Part shown: one piece after another, positions 1 through 8,707 of the stretch
How positions within the stretch are numbered: position 1 is the stretch's first letter
Layout: every line of letters begins with the position of its first letter
Origin: Streptomonospora nanhaiensis
GTDB lineage: Bacteria; Actinomycetota; Actinomycetes; Streptosporangiales; Streptosporangiaceae
Direction: 5' to 3'
Length of the DNA: 64,000 bases
Assembly (NCBI RefSeq): GCF_013410565.1
Contig: NZ_JACCFO010000001.1
Location: 5,704,001 to 5,768,000 of the forward strand
Notes under the pieces: generated by a model
Database searches by the model: none
What the model saw: only the letters and a program-made list of their open reading frames with translations
What the model was told of the DNA's origin: nothing
Position numbers and translations under genes: made by a program

Positions 1-1
1 C

Positions 2-508
2 GACATCCACCTGGAGGCGTTCGGGCTGTACTCGGAGTCGCTGGAGGAGGTCGGCGACATCGAGCGGGGCGCCGAGATCGCGGTGCCCAGCGACGCCTCC
101 AACATGGGACGCGCGCTGAACCTGCTCGACGCCGAAGGCGTCATCACCCTGGCCGAGGGCGCGGGGGAGACCGCCGGCGAGGGCGACATCGAGGAGAACC
201 CCAAGGACGTCGAGCTGGTCCCGGTGGACGCCGCCCAGCTGCCGCGCTCGCTGGCCGACGTCGACGCCGCCGTCGTCAACGGCAACTTCGCCCTGGAGGC
301 GGGGCTGGCGGAGTCCGCCAACGCGCTCGCCTGGGAGGAGACCGAGGGCAGCCCCTACGGCAACGGCCTGGTGGTGCCCGCGGGTCAGGAGGATGACGAG
401 AACATTGCCAAGCTCGACGAGCTGCTGCACAGCGAGGACGTCCGCGCCTTCATGGAGGAGGAGTGGAACGGCGTTGTGCTGCCCCTGGAGGGCGGCGGCG
501 AGTCCTGA
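2..508 (+). CDS. metQ: MetQ/NlpA-type ABC transporter substrate-binding protein (5' truncated by window)
   Basis: The reading frame is open from base 2 and ends in TGA at 506-508, so only the C-terminal 168 residues are present. The sequence follows the NlpA/MetQ lipoprotein family: a VPSDASNMGRAL stretch, then ENPKDVEL, AAQLPRSLADVDAAVVNGN and ALEAGL, and the usual GAVxP-like ending (NGVVLPL). Members bind methionine, or a related small amino acid or derivative, outside the membrane and deliver it to a MetN/MetI importer. The lipoprotein signal and the transporter genes must lie upstream of the window. Family assignment is secure; the ligand is inferred from the family. Confidence 0.88.
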   Translation, partial: DIHLEAFGLYSESLEEVGDIERGAEIAVPSDASNMGRALNLLDAEGVITLAEGAGETAGEGDIEENPKDVELVPVDAAQLPRSLADVDAAVVNGNFALEAGLAESANALAWEETEGSPYGNGLVVPAGQEDDENIAKLDELLHSEDVRAFMEEEWNGVVLPLEGGGES

Positions 509-560
509 TGCCGCTTCGCGTTTAGGGGTTACGTCAACGCAGGTCAGGGGCTTACTCTTG

Positions 561-600
561 CGGGGTGCCGGCGCGGTCGCGCCGGCACCCCGCCGTGTTT
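561..600 (+). terminator. Intrinsic terminator after metQ
   Basis: A perfect 15-bp inverted repeat (561-575 with 578-592) is followed by CCGTGTTTT. It ends the metQ transcript and isolates it from the ceb operon promoter. Confidence 0.75.
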
Positions 601-672
601 TGCGCCGGGTCGGCGCCTGCGGCGGGAGGGGCCCTGCGGGTAACGGTTGAATTTCGTCAGTGTGTCCGGGCA

Positions 673-717
673 TTGACTGCGGCGGGTGATGGGGCTTGTC
701 TTGTGGGAGCGCTCCCA
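673..717 (+). promoter_or_regulatory. Promoter region with CelR-type operator upstream of cebE
   Basis: Bases 704-717 read TGGGAGCGCTCCCA, a perfect 14-bp palindrome and the known CelR/CebR operator of Thermobifida and Streptomyces cellulose genes. A TTGACT hexamer at 673-678 could be a -35 element; the matching -10 position (about 696-701) is poor but would lie right beside the operator, so a bound repressor would block initiation. The operator lies 59 bases before the cebE start codon, and the repressor gene is in the same cluster at 5685. The operator is seen directly; the promoter hexamers are tentative. Confidence 0.85.
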
Positions 718-776
718 AGAAGGGGGTACGGGGACGCGGTCAACAGGTATTCCTCGTGACGTAAGGGGTCGCAACC

Positions 777-2066
777 ATGTGGAAGCGTAGGCGCGGTGCC
801 AGAGTGGCCGCCGCGATGCTGGGTGGCGGAGCGGTGCTTCTGGCCACCGCGTGCGGCGGAGGCGGCGGCGAAGAGGACGGCGAGATCACCCTCGTCCTCG
901 ACACGTTCGGCGTGATGGGCTACGACGCTCTCATCGAGCAGTACGAAGAAGAGCACCCCAACATCACGATCGAGGAGCGCAACGTCACCGACCTCGCGAA
1001 CTACACGCCGCAGCTGCAGCAGAACATCGCGGCGGGCAGCGGCGCGGGCGACGTGGTCGCCATCGAAGAGGCCAACATCGCCCAGTTCCTCGCCCAGCCC
1101 GACCAGTTCGTGGACCTCAACGACCACGGGGGCGCCGAGCTGGAGGACAACTTCCTCGGCTGGAAGTGGGAGCAGGGCCACGCGGCCGACGGCCAGCTCA
1201 TCGGCCTGGGCACCGACATCGGCAGTATGGGCATGTGCTACAACGTCCCGCTCTTCGAGGACGCGGGCCTGCCCACCGAGCCCGACGAGGTAAGCGAGCT
1301 GTGGCCGACCTGGGAGGACTTCATCTCCACGGGCGAGGAGTTCACCGAGGCCGACACCGGCGCCTCCTTCGTCTCGACCATCCAGCCCTACTTCCGCTCC
1401 GTGGTCGCCCAGCAGGGCGGTGAGCCCTTCCAGAACCGCGAGGGCGACCTGGTCGTGGAGCAGAGCGACACCACCCGCGAGGCCTTCGACACGGTGACCG
1501 CCATGGCCGACGCCGGCCTGTCGGCCAGCCTGCCGATCTGGTCGGAGGAGTGGAACGCCGGCATCCAGAACAACGCGTTCGCGACCCTGCCCTGCCCCGC
1601 CTGGATGCTCGGCCACATCGAGAGCACCGCCGGCGAGGAGGGCGAGGGCCAGTGGAACGTCGCCGACGTCCCCGGTGAGGGCGGCAACTGGGGCGGCTCC
1701 TTCCTCGCGGTCCCCGCGCAGAGCGAGCACCCCGAGGAGGCCGCCGAGCTGGCCAAGTTCCTGACCAGCCCCGAGGGCCAGCTCAGCGCCTGGGAGGAGG
1801 CCAACGTGCTGCCGTCCTCGCCCGAGGCGCTGGAGAGCGCGGAGGTCACCGGGTTCACCCGCCCCTACTTCAACGACGCCCCGGTCGGCGAGATCTACAG
1901 CGCCACCGCCCTGGAGCTGGAGCCGGTCTACTTCGGACCGGACATGCAGGCCATCGACGACGCGTTCCGCCAGGCGCTCGAATCGGTCGAGCAGGGCCAG
2001 GCCGAGCCCGATGAGGGCTGGGACAACGCGGTCGAGGAGTCCCAGCGCGCCACCGGCGAACGCTAG
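777..2066 (+). CDS. cebE: Cello-oligosaccharide ABC transporter substrate-binding lipoprotein
   Basis: This 429-residue protein has a basic N terminus, a hydrophobic stretch and a lipobox LATAC with the lipidated cysteine at residue 26, followed by a glycine/acidic linker. The body is a family 1 extracellular solute-binding protein (MalE/CebE type). It should capture cellobiose or longer cello-oligosaccharides outside the cell for import through CebF and CebG. ATG 777 is preceded by AAGGGG. Identity is supported by order: operator, binding protein, two permeases, GH1 beta-glucosidase, LacI repressor, as in Thermobifida and Streptomyces. No ATPase gene is present; such systems generally share the distant MsiK ATPase. 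Sugar specificity is inferred from context. Confidence 0.85.
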   Translation: MWKRRRGARVAAAMLGGGAVLLATACGGGGGEEDGEITLVLDTFGVMGYDALIEQYEEEHPNITIEERNVTDLANYTPQLQQNIAAGSGAGDVVAIEEANIAQFLAQPDQFVDLNDHGGAELEDNFLGWKWEQGHAADGQLIGLGTDIGSMGMCYNVPLFEDAGLPTEPDEVSELWPTWEDFISTGEEFTEADTGASFVSTIQPYFRSVVAQQGGEPFQNREGDLVVEQSDTTREAFDTVTAMADAGLSASLPIWSEEWNAGIQNNAFATLPCPAWMLGHIESTAGEEGEGQWNVADVPGEGGNWGGSFLAVPAQSEHPEEAAELAKFLTSPEGQLSAWEEANVLPSSPEALESAEVTGFTRPYFNDAPVGEIYSATALELEPVYFGPDMQAIDDAFRQALESVEQGQAEPDEGWDNAVEESQRATGER

Positions 2067-2079
2067 CCCGTCCCGGCAC

Positions 2080-2140
2080 GGCGGCCCGGCCTCTCCCCTC
2101 CGGTGGTGAGCACGCGTGCTCACCACCAGGCCGGGCCGCC
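2080..2140 (+). promoter_or_regulatory. Large stem-loop between cebE and cebF
   Basis: A perfect 26-nt palindrome (2102-2127) is enclosed by a perfect 13-bp outer stem (2080-2092 with 2128-2140); only bases 2093-2101 bulge out on one side. A short TTTCT follows. Such hairpins after a binding-protein gene usually protect the upstream mRNA or partly terminate, giving more binding protein than permease. That role is inferred. Confidence 0.75.
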
Positions 2141-2191
2141 TTTCTCGCTGACATCGCCCATGCACACCAAGACATCTGAAAGGAGCGCGAC

Positions 2192-3202
2192 GTGACCTCC
2201 CTCCAGCACGGCGCCCCGCCGTCACGCCCCCCAGGGCGTGTTGACGGGGGTGCCCGGACCCGAGACCGCGACCCGCGGCGGCAGGCGCGTGCGCGCCGCC
2301 GACTGATGTGGAGCCGCCTTGACGTCCGCGCCTCCCCCTACGCGTTCATCGCCCCGTTCTTCCTGCTGTTCGGGGTCTTCGGGCTGTTCCCCCTGCTCTA
2401 CACGGTCTGGGTCTCCCTGCACGACTGGAGCCTGATCGGCGGCAACGAGGGCTGGGCGGGCCTGGACAACTACGCCCGCCTGGTGACCGACCCCGTCTTC
2501 TGGAACGCTCTCTACAACACCCTGGGCATCTTCGTCCTGGCGGTCGTACCGCAGCTGCTCCTCGCGCTGCTGCTGGCCGACACGCTCAACCGGCGCATCC
2601 GCTTCGCCAACCTGTTCCGGATGACGCTGATCCTGCCCTACATCACCTCCATCGCCGCGCTGGCCATCGTGTTCAGCACGCTGTTCGGTGGAGAGCAGTT
2701 CGGCCTGATCAACCAGCTGCTGGCCGCAATGGGCCTGGAGCCCATCGCCTGGCACGGCGACCGCTACGCCGCCTGGACCGCGATCGCCGTCATGATCGAC
2801 TGGCGCTGGACCGGCTACAACGCGCTCATCTACCTGGCGGCGATGCAGTCGATCCCCAAGGACGTCTACGAGGCGGCCGACCTCGACGGCGCCTCGCGCA
2901 TGCGCCAGTTCTGGCAGATCACCATCCCGCTGCTGCGGCCCACCATCGTCTTCACGGTGATCATCTCGACCATCGGCCAGATGCAGCTGTTCACCGAGCC
3001 GGCCATCTTCGACAACAGCGCCGGCTACGGAGGCGGCACCCAGGGCCAGTTCCAGACGGTCATGATGCTCGTCTTCGAAGAGGTCTTCACCTACCAGAAC
3101 TACGGCTACGCCGCGGCGGTCTCGTGGGTGCTGTTCCTGCTCGTCGTGCTGCTCGGCCTGCTCAACACGTGGCTCACCAGCCGGATTCGAGGTGCGGAAT
3201 GA
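2192..3202 (+). CDS. cebF: Sugar ABC transporter permease (MalF-like)
   Basis: 336 residues. A basic, arginine-rich cytoplasmic N terminus of about 45 residues is followed by six hydrophobic segments of the MalFG/BPD_transp_1 permease type. The cytoplasmic EAA loop is visible as YEAADLDGASRMRQFWQI followed by TIPLLRP; this loop docks the ATPase. GTG 2192 is chosen because AAGGAG sits six bases upstream. The gene follows the intercistronic hairpin and overlaps cebG by four bases (ATGA), so the two permeases are translationally coupled. Together they form the transmembrane channel of the cello-oligosaccharide importer. Confidence 0.85.
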   Translation: MTSLQHGAPPSRPPGRVDGGARTRDRDPRRQARARRRLMWSRLDVRASPYAFIAPFFLLFGVFGLFPLLYTVWVSLHDWSLIGGNEGWAGLDNYARLVTDPVFWNALYNTLGIFVLAVVPQLLLALLLADTLNRRIRFANLFRMTLILPYITSIAALAIVFSTLFGGEQFGLINQLLAAMGLEPIAWHGDRYAAWTAIAVMIDWRWTGYNALIYLAAMQSIPKDVYEAADLDGASRMRQFWQITIPLLRPTIVFTVIISTIGQMQLFTEPAIFDNSAGYGGGTQGQFQTVMMLVFEEVFTYQNYGYAAAVSWVLFLLVVLLGLLNTWLTSRIRGAE

Positions 3203-4116
3203 CGGCGACCACCCTGCGGCCGGCCTCCACGCAGCGCCCCGCCCAGCACCGCCGCAGGGCCGGCCGGCGGCGATCGGGCTCCCTGCGCCGCATGCGCCAG
3301 GCCACGCCGCTGACCTACTTCGCGCTGCTGCTGACCCTCGTGCTGTCGGTGTTCCCGCTGTGGTGGATGTTCGTCATCGCCACCCGCACCACCACCGCGG
3401 CCAGCCAGTTCCCCCCGGCCCTGCTGCCCGGGCCCAACTTCGGCGCCAACATCGTGCGCCTGTTCGAGAACCCCTCGGCCAACTTCACCACCGGCCTGCT
3501 CAACTCCCTCATCGCCTCGACCACGGTGGCGGTCTCGGTGGTGTTCTTCTGCTCCCTGGCCGGGTTCGCGCTGGCCAAGCTGAACTTCAAGGGCCGCACC
3601 GTGGCCACCGTGGCGGTCGTGGTCACCATGGCCGTGCCCGTGCAGATCGGGCTGGTGCCGCTGCTGATCCTCATGGAGTGGTTCGGCTGGCGCGGCGAGC
3701 TGCAGTCGGTGATCGTGCCGTTCATGGTCAGCGGTTTCGGCGTGTTCATGATGCGCCAGTACGTCACCCAGACCATCCCCGACGAGCTGATCGAGGCGGC
3801 CCGCATCGACGGCTGCTCCACGTTCCGCATCTACTGGAGCATCGTGCTGCCCGCCCTGCGCCCGGCCATGGTGGTGCTGGGCCTGCTGACGTTCATGCAG
3901 ACCTGGAACGAGTTCATCTGGGCCCTCGCCGTGCTCTCGCCGAGCAACCCCACGGTCCAGTTCTCCATCCAGCAGCTCAACGAGTCCGCCTACGCGCGCG
4001 ACTTCGCCCTGATGTTCACCGGCGCGACCTTCGCGACCCTCCCCCTACTCATCATTTTCGTCGTGCTCGGCCGCCAGCTCGTCGGCCGCATCATGGAAGG
4101 TGCGATCAAAGCGTGA
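3199..4116 (+). CDS. cebG: Sugar ABC transporter permease (MalG-like)
   Basis: 305 residues. After an arginine-rich N terminus come six hydrophobic segments and the permease EAA loop (IEAARIDGCSTFRIYWSI then VLPALRP). The motif TWNEFIWAL near the C terminus is typical of MalG-type partners. The start ATG 3199 overlaps the cebF stop codon; an upstream extension to 3124 is open but would overlap cebF without reason. The gene ends in a GTGA overlap with the beta-glucosidase gene, so import and hydrolysis are coupled at translation. Confidence 0.86.
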   Translation: MTATTLRPASTQRPAQHRRRAGRRRSGSLRRMRQATPLTYFALLLTLVLSVFPLWWMFVIATRTTTAASQFPPALLPGPNFGANIVRLFENPSANFTTGLLNSLIASTTVAVSVVFFCSLAGFALAKLNFKGRTVATVAVVVTMAVPVQIGLVPLLILMEWFGWRGELQSVIVPFMVSGFGVFMMRQYVTQTIPDELIEAARIDGCSTFRIYWSIVLPALRPAMVVLGLLTFMQTWNEFIWALAVLSPSNPTVQFSIQQLNESAYARDFALMFTGATFATLPLLIIFVVLGRQLVGRIMEGAIKA

Positions 4117-5579
4117 CCCAGTCCCTTTCCCACGTGCCCACCGCCGCCGAACCGATACCCGGCACCGCCACCGGCGCCGAGGCCGCCGTCCGCTTCCCCG
4201 CGGACTTCGTGTGGGGCGCCTCCACCGCCTCCTTCCAGATCGAGGGCAGCACCACCGCCGACGGCCGCGGCCCCAGCATCTGGGACACCTTCGCCAACAC
4301 CCCGGGCAAGGTCCTCAACGGCGACACCGGCGAACCCGCCGTGGACCACTACCGCCGCTACGCCGAGGACATCGGCATCATGCGCGAACTGGGGATCGGC
4401 GCCTACCGGTTCTCCGTCGCCTGGCCGCGGATCCTGCCCGAGGGCGCGGGGGCGGTCAACCAGGCCGGCCTGGACTTCTACGACCGGCTCCTGGACGGCC
4501 TGCTCGCCGCCGGGATCACCCCCTGGCCCACCCTCTACCACTGGGACCTGCCCCAGGCGCTGGAGGACAAGGGCGGCTGGCCCAACCGCGACACCGCCTA
4601 CCGCTTCGCCGAGTACGCCGAGGTGCTGCGCGACCGCTTCGGCGACCGCGTCAGCGACTGGACCACCCTCAACGAGCCCTGGTGCGCGGCGTTCCTGGGC
4701 TACGCCGACGGCGTGCACGCCCCGGGCCGGCGCGAGCCGGCCGCCGCCCTGGCTGCCGCCCACCACCTGATGCTGGGCCACGGCCTGGCGGCCGCGGTGC
4801 TGCGCGAGGGCGCCGGCGGCGGGCAGCGGCGCGTGGGCCTGACCCTCAACCAGACCACCGTGCGGCCCTACACCACCTCGCCCGCCGACATCGCGGTCGC
4901 CCGCCGCGCCGACGGCGTGCGCAACCGGGTGTTCACCGGTCCGCTGTTCCGCGGCGCCTACCCCGCCGACATGCTGGAGGACCTGGCCGCCGTCAGCGAC
5001 TTCGCGTTCGTCCGCGACGGCGACCTGGCCGTGATCAACGCGCCGCTGGACCACCTGGGCGTCAACTACTACACCCCGCACTGGGTCTCGGCCTCCAGCG
5101 ATGGCATCGACCCCTCCCGCGTGGAGAGCGGCGGCGACAGCGGCGCCTACGTCGGCTGCGACGACGTGGTGTTCGTCAGCCAGGGCCTGCCGCGCACCGG
5201 CATCGGCTGGGAGATCGACGCCACCGGGCTGTACGAGGTGCTGGTGCGCCTGGCCGCCGAGTGCCCCGGCGTGCCCATGTACGTCCACGAGAACGGCGCG
5301 GCCTACGAGGACGAGGTCGGCCCCGACGGCCAGGTGCACGACCCCGAGCGCACCGCCTACATCGACGCCCACCTGCGCACCGTGCACGAGGCGCTGAAGG
5401 CCGGCGTGCCCATGCGCGGCTACTTCGTGTGGTCGCTGCTGGACAACTTCGAGTGGGCCTGGGGCTACTCCCAGCGCTTCGGGCTGGTCCACGTCGACTA
5501 CGAGACCCAGCAGCGCCGCGTCAAGGACAGCGGGCGCTGGTACGCCGACGTCATCCGGCGAGGTGGGCTGGCCGTGTAG
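4113..5579 (+). CDS. bglC: GH1 family beta-glucosidase
   Basis: 488 residues, close to the 484 of Thermobifida fusca BglC. The GH1 acid/base motif TTLNEP places Glu188 as proton donor, and YVHENG places Glu393 as nucleophile. The N-terminal FPADFVWGASTASFQIEG and the C-terminal SLLDNFEWAWGYSQRFGLVHVDY are standard for the family. There is no signal peptide, so it acts in the cytoplasm on imported cellobiose and cello-oligosaccharides, releasing glucose. GTG 4113 overlaps the cebG stop codon by four bases. Substrate preference is inferred from the operon. Confidence 0.93.
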   Translation: MTQSLSHVPTAAEPIPGTATGAEAAVRFPADFVWGASTASFQIEGSTTADGRGPSIWDTFANTPGKVLNGDTGEPAVDHYRRYAEDIGIMRELGIGAYRFSVAWPRILPEGAGAVNQAGLDFYDRLLDGLLAAGITPWPTLYHWDLPQALEDKGGWPNRDTAYRFAEYAEVLRDRFGDRVSDWTTLNEPWCAAFLGYADGVHAPGRREPAAALAAAHHLMLGHGLAAAVLREGAGGGQRRVGLTLNQTTVRPYTTSPADIAVARRADGVRNRVFTGPLFRGAYPADMLEDLAAVSDFAFVRDGDLAVINAPLDHLGVNYYTPHWVSASSDGIDPSRVESGGDSGAYVGCDDVVFVSQGLPRTGIGWEIDATGLYEVLVRLAAECPGVPMYVHENGAAYEDEVGPDGQVHDPERTAYIDAHLRTVHEALKAGVPMRGYFVWSLLDNFEWAWGYSQRFGLVHVDYETQQRRVKDSGRWYADVIRRGGLAV

Positions 5580-5600
5580 CAGGGGATGTAATGCTGGTAG

Positions 5601-5639
5601 GGGCGCCGGGGCGGGCAGGACCGCCCCGCTCGGGCGCCC
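5601..5639 (+). terminator. GC-rich hairpin between bglC and celR
   Basis: An 8-bp stem (5607-5614 with 5621-5628) lies inside a 7-bp outer repeat (5601-5607 with 5633-5639). There is no T-run, so it may only attenuate read-through into celR. Confidence 0.4.
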
Positions 5640-5684
5640 AGGGACACCCGGGGTCGGGTGCGAGGGGATGGGGAAGGTGTTGCG

Positions 5685-6707
5685 ATGAATGGGGGCCGGC
5701 GGCCGACGCTGGAGATGGTGGCGATGCGCGCGGGGGTCGGGCGCGGCACCGTCTCCCGGGTCATCAACGGATCGGACCAGGTGAGTCCGGCCACGCGCGA
5801 GGCGGTGCGCACCGCCATCGCCGAGTTGGGCTACGTCCCCAACCACGCCGCCCGCACCCTGGTCACGCGGCGCACCGACACGGTGGCCTTCGTGATCGCC
5901 GAGTCCGACGACCGCCTGTTCGCCCAGCCGTTCTTCGCGCAGATCGTGCGGGGGGTCAGCACCGCGCTCAACGAACTGGGCCTGCAGATGCTGCTGACCA
6001 CCGTGCGGTCGGCCGACGAGTACGAGCGGCTGGGCGACTACCTCACCGCCCACCACGTCGACGGCGTGCTGCTGGTGTCCCTGCACGCCGACGACCCCCT
6101 GCCCGACCGCCTGGTCGAGGCGGGGGTGCCGTTTGTGATCGGCGGCCGGCCCTCGTGGCAGACCCGCCACCCCGTGCACTCGGTGGACGTCGACAACGTC
6201 GGCGGGGCGCACACCGCCACCCGCAGGCTCGTCGAGACCGGCCGGCGGCGCATCGCCACCGTCGCCGGCCCCCCCGACATGGTGGCCGGCGAGGACCGCC
6301 TGGAGGGCTACCTCACGGCGCTGCGCGAGGCCGGCCTGCCCCCGGCGCCCGAACTCGTGGCCCGCGGCGACTTCAGCTACGAGAGCGGCGAGGCCGCCAT
6401 GCGCCGGATCCTGGAGGCCGCCCCCGACGTCGACGCGGTGTTCGTCGCCTCCGACCCCATGGCGCTGGCGGTCCTCAAGGTGCTGCGCAGCGCCGGCCGG
6501 CGCGTCCCCGACGACGTCGCCGTCATCGGCTACGACAACTCGCCCTTCGCCGCCCACAGCGACCCCCCGCTGACCAGCGTGCACCAGCCCACCGAGCGCA
6601 TGGGCAGCGAGATGGCGCGCATCCTGGCCGACATCGCGATCCCCGGCGCCGCCGACCACACCGAGCGGATGCTCGACACCCACCTGGTCATCCGCGAGTC
6701 CGGCTGA
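5685..6707 (+). CDS. celR: LacI-family repressor of cellulose utilisation
   Basis: 340 residues, the length of T. fusca CelR. Residues about 6-30 form the LacI helix-turn-helix (PTLEMVAMRAGVGRGTVSRV followed by INGS), then a hinge and a periplasmic-binding-protein-like sensor domain. The known family regulators bind TGGGAGCGCTCCCA and are released by cellobiose; that exact site is at 704-717. ATG 5685 is preferred over GTG 5658 because GGAAGG lies seven bases upstream. It is co-directional with bglC, 105 bases downstream, so it may be partly autoregulated through operon read-through. No second operator was seen in the window. Confidence 0.87.
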   Translation: MNGGRRPTLEMVAMRAGVGRGTVSRVINGSDQVSPATREAVRTAIAELGYVPNHAARTLVTRRTDTVAFVIAESDDRLFAQPFFAQIVRGVSTALNELGLQMLLTTVRSADEYERLGDYLTAHHVDGVLLVSLHADDPLPDRLVEAGVPFVIGGRPSWQTRHPVHSVDVDNVGGAHTATRRLVETGRRRIATVAGPPDMVAGEDRLEGYLTALREAGLPPAPELVARGDFSYESGEAAMRRILEAAPDVDAVFVASDPMALAVLKVLRSAGRRVPDDVAVIGYDNSPFAAHSDPPLTSVHQPTERMGSEMARILADIAIPGAADHTERMLDTHLVIRESG

Positions 6708-6785
6708 GCGGGGGCGCGCCGGGCACCGGTGCGGGCGAGATACCGTGAACCAGCGGACATGTCGCCGGTGAGGGGAGCGCGCGCC

Positions 6786-7466
6786 ATGCGGTGGGTCACC
6801 TATCTGTCGCCCAGCGGGGGCCTGGAGCGGCCGGGCGTGGTCGACGACGGCTGCGTCTTCGGCTACCCCGGCGACGAACCCCTGCCCGAGCTGCTGGGGC
6901 GCAGCCCCGACCTGCTCGCCGACGCCTTCCACAAGGCGCTGGCCGCGCCGGTCGAGATCATCGTGGAGTTCGAGACCCGGCTGTGCGCGCCGATCTCCTT
7001 CTCCGCGCCGGTGCCCGCCCGGGTGGCCGACGCCTGGACCGACCTCGACCCCGCCCTGGTGCGCGGCACCGACGACGGCGTCGCCCTGCCGCCGGGCGCC
7101 GAGGCCCTGGTCGCCGACATCGGCGTGCTCGCGCTGTTCGGCGAGCGCGGCCGGCACACCGGCTACGCCCCGGCGTGCCTGTGGAGCACGCCCGAGGGGC
7201 ACCAGGTGGCGCTGACCACCGGACCGGCCGTGGTGACCCCCGAGGAGTTCGACGGCTCCGGGCTGCGGGTGGCGGCCGCCGTCGAGGACACCGAACTGGC
7301 CGCGGCGGCCGTGGACGGCGGCCTGGCCTGGGCCTCGGGCGCGCCCGGGGCGGGCGCGGCGGCCGTGCTGCCCGCGCGCACCCGGCCGCTGGAGGCCGGC
7401 GAGGAGCTGTTCGTCGACGGCGGTCCGCTAGGGGAGTTCGAGATCCGGGTGGGCTCGGGCGCCTGA
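6786..7466 (+). CDS. Degenerate fumarylacetoacetate hydrolase-fold protein
   Basis: 226 residues. The N terminus (MRWVTYLSPSGGLERPGVVD) resembles the leader domain of FAH-family proteins. GPAVVTPEEFDGSGLRV and PLEAGEELFVDGGPLGEFEI match the usual GP..VTPDE and PLKPGD..EVEI..LG segments. The metal-binding E-x-E of the family (YEVELAVVIG) appears here as LVADIGVLALFG, so both glutamates seem lost, and the protein is shorter than active members. It is probably not a metal-dependent hydrolase. The start ATG 6786 follows GTGAGGGGAG. Function unknown. Confidence 0.5.
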   Translation: MRWVTYLSPSGGLERPGVVDDGCVFGYPGDEPLPELLGRSPDLLADAFHKALAAPVEIIVEFETRLCAPISFSAPVPARVADAWTDLDPALVRGTDDGVALPPGAEALVADIGVLALFGERGRHTGYAPACLWSTPEGHQVALTTGPAVVTPEEFDGSGLRVAAAVEDTELAAAAVDGGLAWASGAPGAGAAAVLPARTRPLEAGEELFVDGGPLGEFEIRVGSGA

Positions 7467-7507
7467 GCGCCCGTCAGCGGGCGCCGGCGCCCGCCGACGG
7501 TGCCGGC

Positions 7508-8707
7508 TCAGCCGGTGTACTCCCAGTGCCAGGGCTCGAACCCGCCCCGGGCCCAGTCGGGGTTGTGCCAGCCGTAGTCGGGCGCGGTGCGCAGCATCCA
7601 CGCGTGCTCGGCCGAGCCGTGCTCGTTGACCCCGCCGCACAGGTCCACGGCCGCGCCCTCGCCGTGCGTGCTGGTGCCCGGGCCGGCGGCCATGCCCGCC
7701 TCCTTCTCGCGGAACAGCCGCACCTGCTCGGCGTAGGGCCGGTAGGAGTCGGTGACGCACATCGGCCGGCCGAACCGCTCGCGGAACGCGCCGTCGAGGC
7801 GGATGAACGCGGCGGCGGCGTCGGCCCGCAGCATCTCGCCGGGCTGGGGGAGCGGGCACAGCGCCGACTCCGGGATGCGGCCGTTGGGGTACCCCTCGGC
7901 GCCCGAGGCGGTGCAGGGCTCCCCGGAGGCGGGCTCCGCGCCGGCGGCGGGCCCGGCCCCGCTCCCGGCCGAGGCGGCCGAGGAAGCCCGGTCCAGGGCG
8001 GCCTCGCGCCGGTCCTCCAGTTCCTCTCGCTCCCCGCCGCCGCGGACCCGCGCCAGGCGCAGTTCCAACTCGGTCTGCTCGGCGGTGATGTCGGCGAGGG
8101 CGTCCTCCTGCTCGGCGACCGCCTCCAGGGCGGCGTCCCGGGCGTCGGCGGCCTCCTCGGCCGCGGCGGCCCGCTCCTCCTCGGCGTCCTCGGCCCGCTC
8201 GGCCAGGGTCCGGGCGGCGGTGCTCGCGGCGTCGGCGGTGGCCACGGTGTCGGAGCGGCGCCCGCCGACCAGCGCCAGGTAGGCCGAGCGGTCCAGGGCC
8301 TCCTGGGGGCCCCGGGAGGAGGTCCAGGCCACGGCCGGGCTGAGGTCGGCGCCCTTGTAGGCGGCCGCGGCGTAGCGGGCGGCGTCGCCGCGGGCCTGGG
8401 CGCCGCGCCCGGCGGCGCGGTCGGCGGCGCGGCGGGCGGCGTCGCTCTCGGAGCGGGCCTCGGCCAGCCGGTCGGCGGCGTCGGCGTAGGCGAGGATGGC
8501 GGCGTCGGCGTCGGCCTGCAGGTCGTCGAGCCGGGCGCGGACCGCCGCCAGGTCGCTGGTCAGCTCGGCCGGGGACGCCTCGCCGTCGGCCTCGCGGGGC
8601 GGGTCGGCGTGGGCGGTACCGGACAGGACGGCGGCCAGGCACAGCCCCAGGGCGGCGGCGCGGCGCGCGCGTCCGGGGCGGGGTGCGGCAGGCGGAACCG
8701 GGTTCAC
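7508..8707 (-). CDS. Secreted coiled-coil M15-family D,D-peptidase-like protein
   Basis: 399 residues. An arginine-rich start and hydrophobic segment (AALGLCLAAVLSGTAHAD) form a Sec signal peptide. Residues about 45-230 are alanine/glutamate-rich helical coiled coil, as in PcsB-like wall hydrolase regulators. The C-terminal about 120 residues are an M15 (VanY/DacC-like) domain with STHGEGAAVDLC and EPWHWEY supplying the zinc ligands and catalytic residue. It should act outside the membrane on peptidoglycan stem peptides. GTG 8707 is chosen because GGGGGGAG lies about six bases upstream; the frame stays open to 8818. It is divergent from the conservon. Confidence 0.72.
   Translation of the reverse strand: MNPVPPAAPRPGRARRAAALGLCLAAVLSGTAHADPPREADGEASPAELTSDLAAVRARLDDLQADADAAILAYADAADRLAEARSESDAARRAADRAAGRGAQARGDAARYAAAAYKGADLSPAVAWTSSRGPQEALDRSAYLALVGGRRSDTVATADAASTAARTLAERAEDAEEERAAAAEEAADARDAALEAVAEQEDALADITAEQTELELRLARVRGGGEREELEDRREAALDRASSAASAGSGAGPAAGAEPASGEPCTASGAEGYPNGRIPESALCPLPQPGEMLRADAAAAFIRLDGAFRERFGRPMCVTDSYRPYAEQVRLFREKEAGMAAGPGTSTHGEGAAVDLCGGVNEHGSAEHAWMLRTAPDYGWHNPDWARGGFEPWHWEYTG

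Noticed and set aside
3990-7202. 1070-residue open frame on the minus strand across bglC and celR
   Set aside because: It is the antisense shadow of clear genes in GC-rich DNA; it has low-complexity Gly/Val/His/Gln composition and no domain.
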